A DNA stretch of 64,000 nucleotides from Trichuris trichiura (GCA_037903355.1 JBAJFE010000026.1:3906001-3970000); one strand, 5' to 3'. Positions 48,761-62,738 are shown, counted from the first letter of the stretch. Made by a program: numbers and translations. Notes: generated by a model from the letters alone, not told the origin.

Positions 48761-49545
48761 ATGAGCAAGAAACAACCATACGAAAGCTCGAATTTGAAAA
48801 CCTTTGGATCTTTATGAAGCATCCGGTTTTCAAAATTGAGTACTGTTTTGTTTTACTTTAACTGGGAAGATACTAAACTGAGGACTGAGGCTATGAGTAG
48901 CCAGAAAGTCTGTTGTTGGTAAAAGGTCGCACAGGCATCTGGACAAACGTGCAACTGATTCCTGCCTACTTAGGTTTAGACGGTTCCTGTTAATCGTCCA
49001 CCTCAGTTGAAACTGAGCGTTTGAAAGAGGTGCTATATCGAACCGTTTGGCGTCCTGAACTTTTCTAACGTAGAGTTGCATGTGCTAGAAATGACCTCTA
49101 AGCCAGCTCTAAACCTTCTTGCCGTTTGCCGATAAGAGCCTTGATGCTGTTTTGCAGTGGTTGCAATGTTATCAATCATAGCAAACAACTTGCGCAGATG
49201 CCTAAGTTCAATTTTTGGCAGGGCTTTTCTTTCTAGCTGTTTATTCTCCTGATCGAGTTACGTTTTCACTGTTTCTTACAATGAGCCCACGGTGTGAGTC
49301 GCTTTAATGAAGTAGACTTTAAAAAATGGAAAAGATTATCAAAGCTTCCAAGACTTCCAGGCTGTGTCGTCAGCAAAAAATAATGGTTGGTTAAATGTAG
49401 CGATTCGGTTGGCATAGTGTAAGCTTTGGTTCGGCTTAAAAAGTCGTCCAGCCTAAAGGTTTGCGCCTTAATGTTTTAAATCGTCGTTTTTGGTACGGGT
49501 CAGTAGTACATCATGTGGGACGTGGAACTTTCTTATTACGGTACG
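48761..49545. other. Unassigned DNA
   Basis: An 83-codon minus frame (48830-49081) is unrecognised. No other feature. Confidence 0.35.
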
Positions 49546-49642
49546 ATCCCGTTATTACAAGGAACATGGATTAGTCTTCGGCGCTTTCAGGTTAGCCTAA
49601 GCCGGTCTCCGGAAGCAACTCCTTGTTACCTGTAACAACGGG
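49546..49642. repeat. Short fold-back repeat
   Basis: CCCGTTATTACAAGGAAC near 49548 pairs with the inverse near 49617-49642 (CTCCTTGTTACCTGTAACAA followed by CGGG). The interior holds GTCTTCGGCGCTTTCAGG, a relic resembling scrambled hammerhead-element sequence. Confidence 0.5.
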
Positions 49643-49677
49643 ACAATAACGTAAAAATAAAATTCTGCTCTTAAATG

Positions 49678-49990
49678 TTCTTGTAATTTTTTTTCTTTCT
49701 TTTTATTTTTAGTTCTTCCTTGTTATCGTAATTTTGTTTTTACTTCTTTTTGCGCCTTCCTATACGTACTTACGTTCTCGTGTTGGTATTTGTTGTAGTA
49801 CTCTTTTGTTTTGGCTTTAGTGTTCTTCAGTTCGTTTCCTTTTCAGCTTTGATTTTTCTTTCTTTCCATCTTTTATTTTCCTCAAATTTCATTTTGTTTT
49901 TTATTTTTCTTTTTGATTATTTTTTCTTTTTTGTGCTTATTTCTTTCCCCCAGTTTTGTTACTTCTTTCCTTCTTACTTCAGTTTTTAAA
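49678..49990. repeat. Pyrimidine-rich tract
   Basis: About 310 bp in which the plus strand is overwhelmingly T with some C. An open frame through it (49750-49989) is a composition effect. Its counterpart on the opposite strand is at 50830-51130. Confidence 0.8.
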
Positions 49991-49999
49991 AATAAGTTT

Positions 50000-50829
50000 T
50001 AAAGCTGTAGGATTGGTAGATTGGCATAGGTTTAGTTTACTAGTCCAGATTCTGCCAACCCGTGTTCTTAATCACGATTTACGGTACCGTGGTGTCAGCT
50101 AAAAATACCAGCTTAATTTTCCATAGTTAATGGTTTGTTTGATGATATAAAATTCTAGTTTGTAGACATTGTGAGTAGTCATTAGCATTTGTTGCGACTG
50201 CCAACGAAGCGAGACTCCGTTCCGTTTTTTCAGCAGGTTCAAACCTTTTTAAGCTGCTCGCGTGATTCACAATTTAACCTGGGAATTCTGACTTTGTGCT
50301 GAAGGTTTTTAGGAACGATGAGGAGTTCTCTTTCCTTGAACTTCTAAGCAATCTCTTCCTAAATTAAATTACCTTCATTATTGAAACGGGAATTAACGTG
50401 GCCTTAATTTTTTCAATGCTCTCGTCTCTAAAGTTCTAGCAAATTTCATACTATGGTCTGCAAAAAGCCCATTTATTCCGGCAGGTATTTGCATTTTGCT
50501 ATCCATCACGGCGTTCTGTTAAAACAGTGATAATAAACAATTTATTTAGCCGTGCGGTCTCAGTCTGCAACCGCAAATTTTTCTGACCTGAATTACAACA
50601 CATAAAGTGTGTACTGATTAGCAACGACTACCCTCCATGTCTAACAGACTCCGTTATACAGTGAAGGTTACGTCCAGCGGCTATCCGTTCTGAATGCTTA
50701 GAAACTGACCTCATAATCCTCACTGCCTACATTAAACTTAAAGTGCATACTACGAGCATCCTGGAAAATCATTAGAATCTGATCTTTACTTTGGAAACCC
50801 TCCTTCTTCTGCAACGATATAATGACAGT
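50000..50829. other. Unassigned DNA between opposite tracts
   Basis: No gene recognised between the pyrimidine-rich and purine-rich tracts. Confidence 0.4.
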
Positions 50830-51130
50830 GTCTTTTGAGAAAAAAGAAATAACACAAAGAATGAGACATAAAAGGTAAAGATATTCAAAAATGAAGAGAA
50901 AGACGGAAAAACAGAAAGAAGACTGAAGAAAACACAAGATTGAAAAAAGAACCAAAGCCCAAAGTGGAAAATGACTGAAAGAAAGCTAAAGGCAAAGAGA
51001 AAATTATTACAGAAAATAGCATAACGAAAATACAAGAACAAACTATAGCAAGACATAGCAAATACTAAAGATGAAAGTGTAAAAACATGCAGGAAGTAAA
51101 AGGTAAAGAGAAAGGAAAATTGAAAGAACA
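50830..51130. repeat. Purine-rich tract
   Basis: About 300 bp of A/G-rich plus strand, compositionally the inverse of 49678-49990. Words such as TTCAGTC...TTTTCC on minus echo the first tract, so the two may be arms of one old inverted repeat, but alignment by eye is not decisive. Confidence 0.7.
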
Positions 51131-51970
51131 GGCAAACCTTAAAACTGAACCATCAGGAATTTTAAACTGGTAGCTCATGGACTGCAGGTGAGCTTTCGCA
51201 AGCACGCCTGCAGCCTGCCAAAAGCATACTGAGGTACCAAATCGTGTACCCTGGGCGTCTAGAGTTGGTTATTACGTTATATATACAGGGGACTTCAGCT
51301 AGGGAATCTTGATTACTTCGACGAGAAAAATTATACCTATTGTGTTAAATCATCGACTAAGCGGAGCCCCTCAGTTATGTTCGCTTCCCGCGTTAGAGGC
51401 AATTTGGATATAGGTGCTGCTTTACTCTGCCGTTGCAAATTCGTCTAATCATCTAATGTTAGTGATAAAGTCAGGCAAAATTTGTTAAGACCCGCGGGTC
51501 ACGACGAGAGGGGACAGATAAAAATGGATTGACCTGAGCAATGGTGGAATGAAAGGTGAAACTTCGTTCAGATTTAGTTTTCTGCAGATCAGCAGTAGAC
51601 TCCTTTCTGGTACAAAAGTTTCACAACACCCATACGCTGTTATTACAATACAATTTTCGGTTAGTCCAAGTTGAATAGCGCGTACTTATTCATTGCTAAA
51701 TGCCCCTTGAAATAGGAAGGGTCCTAAAATGGTTAATGCTCCTTCACCTGAGAGAAAAAGAAAATTTTACGAAGAGGGGTGGTTTCAAGAGAAATGGGAA
51801 TTACAGTTTTTTGCGCAACATTAAATGAAAAGATACATCGTTTAATTTCTAGCAACAGCACTGTCACGCAATGAAAGTACAAGTTGAAAAGACTCCAGGA
51901 AACAAACCATCAGTTTTACGAAAACTGTGAAGGCCTAGTGCGTTTGTCAAGACTCGGGTAAGTAAAGGCT
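51131..51970. other. Unassigned DNA
   Basis: No gene recognised. It may include the 5' end of the hAT element that follows. Confidence 0.35.
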
Positions 51971-51973
51971 AAC

Positions 51974-54310
51974 TTGAGACTGCAACAGACCTGTTTTACG
52001 AAAATTCAAAAGGCGAATGTCGGCTCCGTCACCGCAAGTTATGAACTCAGCAGAATGATCGCCATGAGTGGGAAATCTTTCAGTGAAAAAGATTTCGTAA
52101 AACAATGCCTTCTGAAAGCAGCTCAAATTTTGTGTCCAGCGAAAACAGACTTGTTCAGAGATATTTCATTAACCAGGAACACTATTGCTGAACGGATTGA
52201 CGAAATGGCAGGTGATCTGAAACAGTTGAAAACGACATCAAGATTTGAACATTTTTCTATTGCTTTTGATGATAGTTCTGGCAGCACTGGAATAGCACAG
52301 CTAGCGGTTTCCAGCAGTGCCTGTGACAGTGGCTTTAACATTCATGAAGGACTGTGTAGCGCAGGTTAAACCGACAGAACAAAAGAAGTAAGCACTCATT
52401 TTATTCAACTAGAATGCTAGCAACCATTCGTGAGCGACAAACCAAATGAATAATCCCCTACAGACGTTTGTCTCGTTCTTATATAGTCCTCTCGTCCTGG
52501 CTTGGTCAGGTCACATCTAGCAGCGGGTCAGGCATCATAGTTATCACTGTGATCAGAGGACAGTCTCCATTCGCTGTTTTCGTCGGCGACCGTAGGGCAG
52601 TCGGCGGCCCTCTGATCACACGACAACATGCTTACCACAGACTGATTGAATTGATACCCATGCATGACAGTAAAACAAGCCAGGACATCATTGACAAGAA
52701 GGAACAGTCTGCGGGATTATGTTTTGGATTTGAGTAAACTGGAATGCCTATCTACCGATAGTGCTGCAAATATAGTTGGCAGACATAATGCTGTTACCGC
52801 CATGTCACAAACAAAAAAAAAGGAAAACAAATCCAAATTCATCATTTGCACGTTTTCACTGCCTTATTTCATCAGCGAAGTTTGTGTTCAAAGATTTTAA
52901 AGTTGAATCATGTGCTCAGTCTGGTCGTAAAAGCATTGAATTAGAAGTTTTATTTCTTTATTTACCGGCGGGGTCCCACCAGTCAAGGGGAAAAATATAC
53001 CGAAGCTTTTGAGTGTTCAACCGTCACCCGTGTTCAGCGGTTGAACTAATAGACAAGGATAAAGATATTTGATTGAAGTGTTACGACATGGCAAATGATG
53101 CCTTTAAAATGCAGTCACCAATTTTAAATGATATTTGGATTGGTGTTTGTGCCTAATGCTTTTCCATTCTTATCATTCAAGCGCCAAATTATTCCACAAT
53201 TAGGGCATTGCACACCTTCTTCCACAAATAACACTTTAAAACCATCAGTTGGCATGTTGTGACACCTCAGCCAAGAATCATTATGCCTGTTTGTTAGTTC
53301 AACCACTGAAGGCAGGTGACTGTTAAACTCTTGAAAGGTTCAGTATATTTTTCTCCTTGACCGATGGAACCCTGCCCGCAAATAAGGAAATAAAACTTCT
53401 AACTCATGAGTGTCTAGGGTCCCGTAGCAAAGACTTTGTGTTCAATGCAAAAAAATTGAATTATTTCAGAGGATATGCTCTAAAGCACCGTCAGTTCAGC
53501 CAGTTGCTGCAAGATAGGATAATCAGTTTACCGATGTTCCCTTCAGCGTAGAAGCTCTCTGGCTGTCATGCGACGAAATGTCGAAAAGCTTCTATTTGTT
53601 GATACAAGAAGGTATCACGCTTTTGGAGATGAAAACTCAAAATACAGATTAAATAAAAGCCGCGAATTAGCTCTGAAATCTGTCTTTTGTTGAGAACACT
53701 ACTTCACAATTAACTGATCCTAACTTAAAGGAACAAGATATTAATGAAAACATACTCATCAGTTTTTAATATATGATGATAACAGGTTACAAAAACAAGC
53801 TTATGGAAACTTCAGTTGTCAAATGAAAATTTAATCCATTCTCCTGAGTGTAAAGAGCTAAAGAACACTGCCGGTGTTTAGTCCGTACTTAGTTTTGCTA
53901 AATATGCCAGGCAACTAGAATTGCTATCAAAAGAATTTCAAGATAGATTTCGTGATTTCTTTTCTTTTGAACATCAACTTGTACTATATTGAATACCACG
54001 TACCTTTGATGTTACAAAGGCAAAAAAAAGGCCTGAACGAAAAGTATCTTGAATTGGAGATACATGGTTTCCTATCATGTCTTCCTGCACAATTTAAAGA
54101 CTTCAGAAAGTTTGTCTCAAGGATTATGGGAATGTTCAGTCTTATGTATGTGCGAACAACTGTCTTCGTTCATGAGATCAATATAAACTTCTCAGAGAAC
54201 AAAGCTTATCTATCTCTGACCAAAGTCGAAACAGAACAGAAATTTCAACCAGATATTGCAAAAACTGTTTTCAGAAAAGGTGTCAACCCTCACAGCGATA
54301 GTTGCAACTA
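51974..54310 (+). pseudogene. hAT-family transposase pseudogene
   Basis: Plus-strand remnant of a hAT transposase of the type domesticated as ZBED/SCAND3/GTF2IRD2 proteins. Segments in order: TASYELSRMIAMSGKSFSEK, CLLKAAQILCP, DISLTRNTIAERIDEMA, FSIAFDDSSGSTGIAQL (first catalytic Asp region); LIELIPMHDSKT; LECLSTDSAANIVGRHNAV; an FHCLI...FVFKDFK block near 52845-52905; YFRGYALKHRQFSQLLQ (about 53461); a VPFSVEALWLSC block; FAKYARQLELLSKEFQDRF (about 53895); then the C-terminal dimerisation part, with FLSCLPAQFKDFRKFVSRI and YVCEQLSSFMR near 54150. Numerous frameshifts exist. An unrelated block at about 52970-53340 interrupts it. Confidence 0.85.
52970..53340. repeat. Insertion inside the hAT remnant
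   Basis: This segment has no hAT homology and separates the FKDF block from the YFRGYALKHRQF block. It contains a degenerate hammerhead-like core on minus (53007-53037: CTGAACA, then CTCAAAAGC) and a 60-codon minus frame with a CPNCG word of unknown origin. Confidence 0.4.
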
Positions 54311-54994
54311 ACTGTTCATTTTAATCCATTGCAGTTTTTGTACAATGCATTTGTTACTATTACGTACAAGTCTACAATGACGTTTAAAAATTCGTATTTT
54401 TTCTTGCAAAAATACCTCATTACTTTGCACTCGTGAACGCCGCTAACCGCTAAACCATCTGTATGCACATTATATGTTACTACGTTTAGGTAGTAAAAAC
54501 ATTCTGCAATAATTTTTATTAAATGTTTTCAATTAGTTGTCGTGTACGACCTTATGATAAAGCAAATGTGATCTATATAGCCCTTGGAGAAGCCTAAGTT
54601 TAAGATGCCTGCCTTACATCATACTGACAAGTTTTGAAACTATGTTTGCCACTCTTAGACAACGGCAACCTTGAGGCTCTAAATGCTCTGATATTCTATT
54701 TTCACCTTCATTCATTTATGTAAACTACCTTTGAAACTCCTTGCTTCTTTTTATTTTTTCTTCCTTTTGTTCTTCTGTTTTCTTTCCTTGTGGTTATAAC
54801 GAGAAGAAACTTAAATTCACTCTTCTCTTGCTTTTTTCCTTATATGCGTTTTGCCAATGCATGAGCGCGAACTGAGTAGCTTGAAGGAACAAACGTGTAG
54901 TAGACTAGTAAGTACTAATAAAATAAAATCAGTATTGTATTCAGTACACTGACCAATAACAGATTTTTAAAATTTTCTTTTGCGGGTTAAAGCA
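54311..54994. other. Unassigned DNA with pyrimidine-rich patch
   Basis: Contains a C/T-rich patch at about 54740-54800. No gene recognised. Confidence 0.4.
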
Positions 54995-56145
54995 AAATGA
55001 TGTAACTGTGCAAGTGTATAAAGCCGCCAAAGCGTATCATCTTCAGCAGAAACGTGTTAGTAACCTTAATAAAATGTCACTTTTTAACCTGGACAAACCG
55101 ACAGCGCTAAATAAAATTCCCAAATAAAATGACTGCGGATAACGACGACCAACTGCATTCGAAATTTCGACTTTCAGAATTTCGACTATTCAGTATTTCT
55201 GACATTCGAAACTTCAACTTTCAATACTTAAGTGTTGTAAATAGGCGACACTTTCTAGTACTGAGCGGTTTTGTCATAACTGAACAATTTTTTGTACGAA
55301 TTTCAGGACAGTTTTTTTTCAAGGCTGTTTTTTGTTGACACTTCACTTTGGTAAAACTTTTGCATAGTGGGACCCGTTTAGCGGGTTTCACCGAGCAGAA
55401 GCTTCACAGTGAGTAATTCCGTAGGTTTAGAGAAGCTTCCATAGGGGCCCTGCGGTTAACGACCTGACCAGCCGGACTTTACCTTATTTGCCCTACTTAA
55501 CAAGACACGAGCAAGCACATTGCAAAGAGGTCGCAGCACCCTTACAATTACGCTGATGACGGAACAAAGCCAGTCTGAAATGCTTCATTTTCCAAATTCG
55601 TGTAAGAGTAAAAGCTTTTTACCTTTACGTCGCGCTGACTTAACACGGCAAAACCGTAAACATCATTCTATTTTTCCACGGAAGCCACTGCTGAATAATG
55701 AAACGAATTCAGCTAGGCTCCTTTATCCGTAGTTTCAGTTATCTTAAATTTCGCTCTCTTCATGCAATTTAATATTACGCACTTGGCAGCTTGCACAAGA
55801 AGTAAAACCGGAAGTAAACTATACAAAAGCGTTACCAAAGTGAAGTGTCAACATGAAACAGCCTCGGGAAGGAACCGTTCTGCAATTCGTACAAAAGTTT
55901 GTTCAATTGCGGCAAAACCGCTCAATACTGGAAAGTGTTGCCTATTTACAACACTTAAGTACTGAAAGTTGAAATTTCGAATGCAGTTAGTCCTCGTTAT
56001 CCACAGTCATTTTACTTGCGAATTTTATTTAGCGCGGTCTGTTTGTCCAGGTTAAAGAGTGACATATTTTTAAGGTTGCTAACACATCTCTGCTGAAGAC
56101 GATACGCTCTGGCGGCTTTATATGATTGCACAACTACATAAAGTT
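54995..56145. mobile_element. 1.15-kb element with ~350-bp terminal inverted repeats
   Basis: Left arm 54995-55355 and right arm about 55800-56145 are inverted copies. Shared words include TATAAAGCCGCC, TCTTCAGCAG, CCTGGACAAAC, GCTAAATAAAATT and AATGACTG. The left arm has an extra ~50 bp internal duplication around 55175-55230. A third partial terminus lies just outside, at 56155-56193. There is no transposase. The centre holds a degenerate hammerhead-like core at 55553-55580. Confidence 0.8.
55553..55580 (+). ncRNA. Degenerate hammerhead-like motif inside TIR element
   Basis: CTGATGA followed by CGGAACAAAG and, after a weakly paired stretch, GAAA. The order and words match family B (CGGAAC after the core), but stem II pairing is poor. 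Confidence 0.3.
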
Positions 56146-56199
56146 TTTTAACTGTGAAAGCATATAAAGCCGCCAGAGCGTATTATCTTCAGCAAGCTT

Positions 56200-56952
56200 G
56201 ATTGCAAGTGACAAACCAGAGGCACCATATGCTTCTTCGCCGATGATCCGTACAGATGTTGCGGCACATAATATATTTACCAAATAGGTGTACAATATCA
56301 TTAGGCGCATTCAAAAAAAGCCGTGGAACGGTATGCCAATGTCTGCATCTGAACTGATCCTCCCGGCGACTACAAAGCAACGAATTACCCCCAAACGTAA
56401 GACGCTGTGGTAACCTATGAATCAGGCTTCTTGGCTCTATGTGCGCATTCGATGGTCGGCTTCCTAGGAAGAAAACCGTTTTTATGGATGGCTATGCAGG
56501 TGGTGTACAGACTGATCAGTCTGCTCCCAAGAGAATACTGGTTCGATGGTATGCTGTCTGGGAAACGTTAGTGTTAACAAGAGGTGACTTAATTTTGCAG
56601 AAATCTAATACAGATATGCCCGCATTGCGAAGCCCCGCTTTACGAAGTATTTACGTTAGGAAAAAGCTGAGCTTATACCCGTTTTCGTTTTACGAAGGAC
56701 TTGAAGGGGCGTTATTCGCAGTTTCGAGGAAAGGGGAAAAGACATAACAGCTTCTGTTACTACTATAACATTTTTCAAGCGTCAATTTCGATCAAAGCGG
56801 ATCAGTCGCAACTTTGTACGTCCAAGCAGGCTGGAATTAGCTAATCATTTGTCTTGATAGTCCTGCGACGTCGTACCAATAAATTAAATTCTTGTCCACC
56901 GGCGGTCATAGTCCTCAGTCCGTTACCTTCCCAATTATGGTATCTAAAAGAA
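56200..56952. other. Unassigned DNA with a 102-codon frame
   Basis: An ATG-started plus frame (56439-56747) of 102 codons is hydrophilic and unrecognised. No homologue elsewhere in the window. Otherwise empty. Confidence 0.3.
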
Positions 56953-57030
56953 CAGAATAAAATGTTTGCGGCTTTGCTACCCGTTTGTTAGTTAAAAACG
57001 TTTACTTCTCAAACATATAACCCGAGGAGC

Positions 57031-57059
57031 TTTCGGGCCACACCGGGGCCCGTCATCAG
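57031..57059 (-). ncRNA. Hammerhead-like motif, left arm
   Basis: Minus strand: CTGATGA, stem GGGCC with GGCCC, GAAA. Downstream ATA before TGTT gives a permitted AUA cleavage triplet, and TGTT plus AAGT can pair with ACTT-AGCG before CTGATGA, with a TGAG bulge. The change of C to T in the first stem I pair, relative to the right arm, keeps pairing as G-U. Confidence 0.6.
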
Positions 57060-57372
57060 CGCTAAGTGCGCTGCCGTCGGGTCGGTCATTATGTTAGCAA
57101 GCCGCTCCGTCCGACCGACCGTGGCGGGAACCTCAGCCGTCAGGTCGATCCTTGACCCGTCGGGCTTTGGTCCCACCTAGTCAGTCAGACTTTGCGGCGA
57201 GCACCCAACCGACCTTCCACAACGGCGGCAGCACTAACTAAGTCTGACTGACTAGGTGGAACCAAAGCCCGACGGGTCAAGGATCGACCTGACGGCTGAG
57301 GTTCCCGCCACGGTCGGTCGGACGGAGCGGCTTGCTAACATAATGACCGACCCGACGGCGGCGCACTTAGCG

Positions 57373-57401
57373 CTGATGACGGGCCCCGGTGTGGCCCGAA
57401 A
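57373..57401 (+). ncRNA. Hammerhead-like motif, right arm
   Basis: CTGATGA (57373-57379), stem GGGCC with GGCCC, GAAA (57398-57401). Stem I: ACTTAGCG upstream pairs with CGTT and AAGT downstream, separated by a TGAG bulge of the kind that contacts loop II in natural hammerheads. The candidate cleavage triplet is AUA. One extra C lies between CTGATGA and stem II, and stem III is weak. Confidence 0.6.
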
Positions 57402-57479
57402 GCTCCTCGGGTTATACGTTTGAGAAGTAAACGTTTTTAACTAACGAACGGGTAGCAAAGCCGCAAACATTTTATTCTG

Positions 57480-57972
57480 AATAACGCACCCGTTAGAAAG
57501 GAGGAGAAAAAAGAAAAAAGAAGAATTAATCTAAAAGAACAATGTAATTTATGCTAATCGCATTCTATGTCTCTTTCAAAATTATTGCGGCTCTCAGTAT
57601 ATCATACGACTTTTCTCGATATTATGTTTCATTCTGCGTCCGCAGCGCTGCTGAGTAGTTTTCTTTTAAACGTTGACTGTACAAACTCGTCTGGCACGTT
57701 AGATAATAAGAACTGGTGCCCCACTTTATGAATGTTTCAATTAACGAACAACTTTTTCAGTGCCATCATCCTTCACAAAGCTGGGCGTACCTGTATGTGT
57801 TTATAATACAGTCACACCGTAGCATTCTCTATTATCTGCAGTCACCCCTGAAACGTATTCCCAGTGGTTACAGAAGCTTTACTGTACGTAAACATTTCAA
57901 CATCTGAACTAAACAAAAAGCAAGGCAGACGTTTTTCAGAATAGTTTTTCATCAAATTTTAAAAAATGTACG
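57480..57972. other. Unassigned DNA
   Basis: Starts with a purine-rich patch (57500-57530). No gene recognised. Confidence 0.4.
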
Positions 57973-57992
57973 TTTCAGATCATCTTCTTCAG
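57973..57992 (-). ncRNA. Minimal hammerhead-like motif
   Basis: Minus strand: CTGAAGA, a three-pair stem (AGA with TCT, loop TGA), GAAA, then CGTACAT. GUA before CAT is an allowed cleavage triplet. Stem III would be only AC with GU and no loop, possible only as a dimer. It lies just 3' of the PDE6D stop on the same strand. Confidence 0.35.
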
Positions 57993-58007
57993 CACAGCTG
58001 TTTGGCA

Positions 58008-60742
<2,735 letters not shown>

Positions 60743-61331
60743 TTAAAACCGCCCCAGGCTAGGATCATTGAGGTCGCAGGTAGGGTGTAGCATTTGTGCT
60801 ACACCGCCAGTGTTAAAGCTGAGCAAAACGCATGGTACCACACTGTCGTCGCCAAAAAAGGTTTCAGGGTCTAACTCCTTTGGTTCTGTTCTGGAGGAAG
60901 GAAATGGTGACAGTAGGGGCATCACTTAGAGCAGGTTTCACAATCTAGCTGAAACGCACACTTACTATTCGTCGATATTTAATTGAAAATTACACATAAG
61001 CAGCCATTTATTCGCATTGCATTGATTAACTAAGTTACATCTACTCCATCTGCAGTGTCCGACATCGATGACCTGTTTCGAAAAGTGGTCGAAAAGGGAA
61101 GATGCTCTGCGCCCGGCCAGGGACCTTCCAGGTGCCGGTGCCCACACCTTTGACTGTCCTTACATTCGGGTGCAACTACGTTTTGACACATAGCTGATTC
61201 GGTCTAACCGAGTCTAGTCACTGATGTACGGGTGTCGTTAGTGAACAGCCTTCCTTTAATTTAGACATGTCAAATTCCTGGTCCCCCAAGGGCCGCATGG
61301 GCTTATTTATGTCACCATGAGGGTCGCACAT
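60743..61331 (-). CDS. Hypothetical protein, three candidate exons
   Basis: Exons 61331-61230, 61147-61045 and 60924-60743 join in phase (0, then 1) through GT..AG introns of 82 and 120 bp to give 128 residues. It starts MCDPHGDINKPMRPLGDQEF and DMSKLKEGCSLTTP, continues VWAPAPGRSLAGRRASSLFD with HFSKQVIDVGHCRW, and ends in an exon with KELDPETFFGDDSVVPCV. The ATG lies five bases after TTCAATTAG, which would suit a splice or trans-splice acceptor. I recognise no domain. Phase consistency and sequence character support it, but the last exon may be wrongly assigned. Confidence 0.35.
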
Positions 61332-61548
61332 AACAACTAATTGAAGTGAGTTAAATAACAATTGTTGCAGAATATTCCTATTATTTAGACTGAGAAACGT
61401 GCAATATGCATACAAATGCTTCAGTGGCTACCGATGCTCATGAATGCGAAAGAATTTAGTCGTTTCGTAAAAGAAAAAAATGAATTTTTCAGCGGCAACA
61501 TGGATTCGTACGCATCAGCAACAAATACATTGGACAAAAGTTATTCGG

Positions 61549-62060
61549 TCATTTGTAGAGTTGCCATGAGGCTGCACTCCTAAGGACAGCTTTTGCTGCA
61601 TTCGCCTGAAATGTCTGTGCTGTTCTGATTTTGAATAGACGTAATAACTTGTGACGGGCCAGCCTTGTCTTTTAAGATTTTTTGATCTCATGAAGAAAAA
61701 TAGTGGTTCACACATATATAGAACCGGACGCCGTCTATACTTGTGCCTGTACCAGCTGCTCCACGAGGCCCCTGTTGATGACAACGACACGAGGTTGTTG
61801 GTCCCACATGGCCTTAAGACTAACCATAGGGCGATGTGAGTGTGGCCCCTTCCTGTTACAGAGCCGTGCCCAGTTTGCAGAAGGTCACCCTGCTTGAGCT
61901 CGCTGTCCCTGTGAGTCATTGCTTCGGTGGACCGTTGTCCTTTCATAGAACATTATCCCTCCTTGTTCATTCACCTGAATAGGGAGCAACGAAGGTCCAT
62001 ATAAACAGCTGGCGCGAAAATGGTTTCGTTCGCCGAATTGGTCGTGTTCCTGACGTGCCG
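61549..62060 (-). CDS. Hypothetical coding segments
   Basis: Candidate pieces: a frame ending at 61889 (NEQGGIMFYERTTVHRSNDS), 61852-61741 (MVSLKAMWDQQPRVVVINRG then LVEQLVQAQ) and 61668-61549 (TRLARHKLLRLFKIRTAQTF to a stop). Phases fit, but the first intron would be only 36 bp, unusually short, so at least one junction is doubtful. Function unknown. Confidence 0.2.
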
Positions 62061-62134
62061 CTGTCAGTGTTCTGTACCTTCTATACGAAATTAACCAGAT
62101 TATTCTTTCAATAAAAGACATAGATCTGTCGTAT

Positions 62135-62560
62135 ATCGTCGCAGGAGTTCTGCTGCCAAAATACTCCTTGAAGGAAATTACTAATTTTTTAAACTGCTAA
62201 GAAAGGTACGAAAGGAAGTCAGATAGCCTTCAAGATACTTTGCGCTGATAATTCAACTGCATTTCTAATGGTCCCATCTGCAAGCTTTCTTCCACCTAGG
62301 TAACATCAAAGGTACTTGGTGCTCAATATATAGCAAGCTGGTATTCAAAAAACGAAAAGTCGCGAAATCTATCTTGAAGTTCTTCCAATAACAGTTCCAG
62401 TTGATTGGCATATTTAGCGAAGCCAAGTTCAGACTCAGCATTGGCAGTGCTTTTCAGCCCTTTACACTCAGTCAAATGAACTAAACTTTCATTTGACAGC
62501 TATGATTTCCATGAGCTTATTTTTGTAATGAAGCACTTGACATGGTTATGTATTAATGAC
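62135..62560 (-). pseudogene. hAT transposase fragment, second copy
   Basis: Minus-strand fragment homologous to 53770-54130. It includes FAKYANQLELLLEELQDRFR, DFSFFEYQLAIY, a STFDVT word, ESLQMGPLEMQLN and QFKKLVISFKEYFGSRT. At DNA level it shares GTCAAATGAAA and GAGTGTAAAG with the first copy. Stops and frameshifts are present. Confidence 0.75.
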
Positions 62561-62738
62561 TGATGAATTTATTCTAAAAGATTAGTTGTAAAATGAAAAT
62601 GTTGTAACGAGTCGAATTGTTCAAGGAAGTGTACATGGATTTTTCTCGTTCGAAGTTGTCATGAAGACAAGTCAAATAAGTAAAAAACCCATTTAATCTC
62701 GTTCAAGGCGAAAAACTAAAACAGACGTTTGGCGAAGC

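Larger units (their letters stand above)
56953..57479. mobile_element. 527-bp near-perfect palindromic element, family A
   Basis: Arms 56953-57196 and 57239-57479 are almost exact inverted copies (about 240 bp each) around a 42-bp centre. Each arm carries an outward-facing hammerhead-like motif (57031-57059 minus, 57373-57401 plus). A related half-element is at 28090-28350. It has no open frame of note. Confidence 0.92.

Noticed and set aside
49360..49385. CTGACGA on minus as a ribozyme core
   Set aside because: GAAG rather than GAAA follows, and pairing is poor.
49750..49989. 79-codon Phe/Ser-rich membrane protein
   Set aside because: It is a translation of a T-rich tract.
55040..55050. 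CTGAAGA in the termini of the 55-56 kb element as hammerheads
   Set aside because: No GAAA follows at the right distance in any of the three copies.
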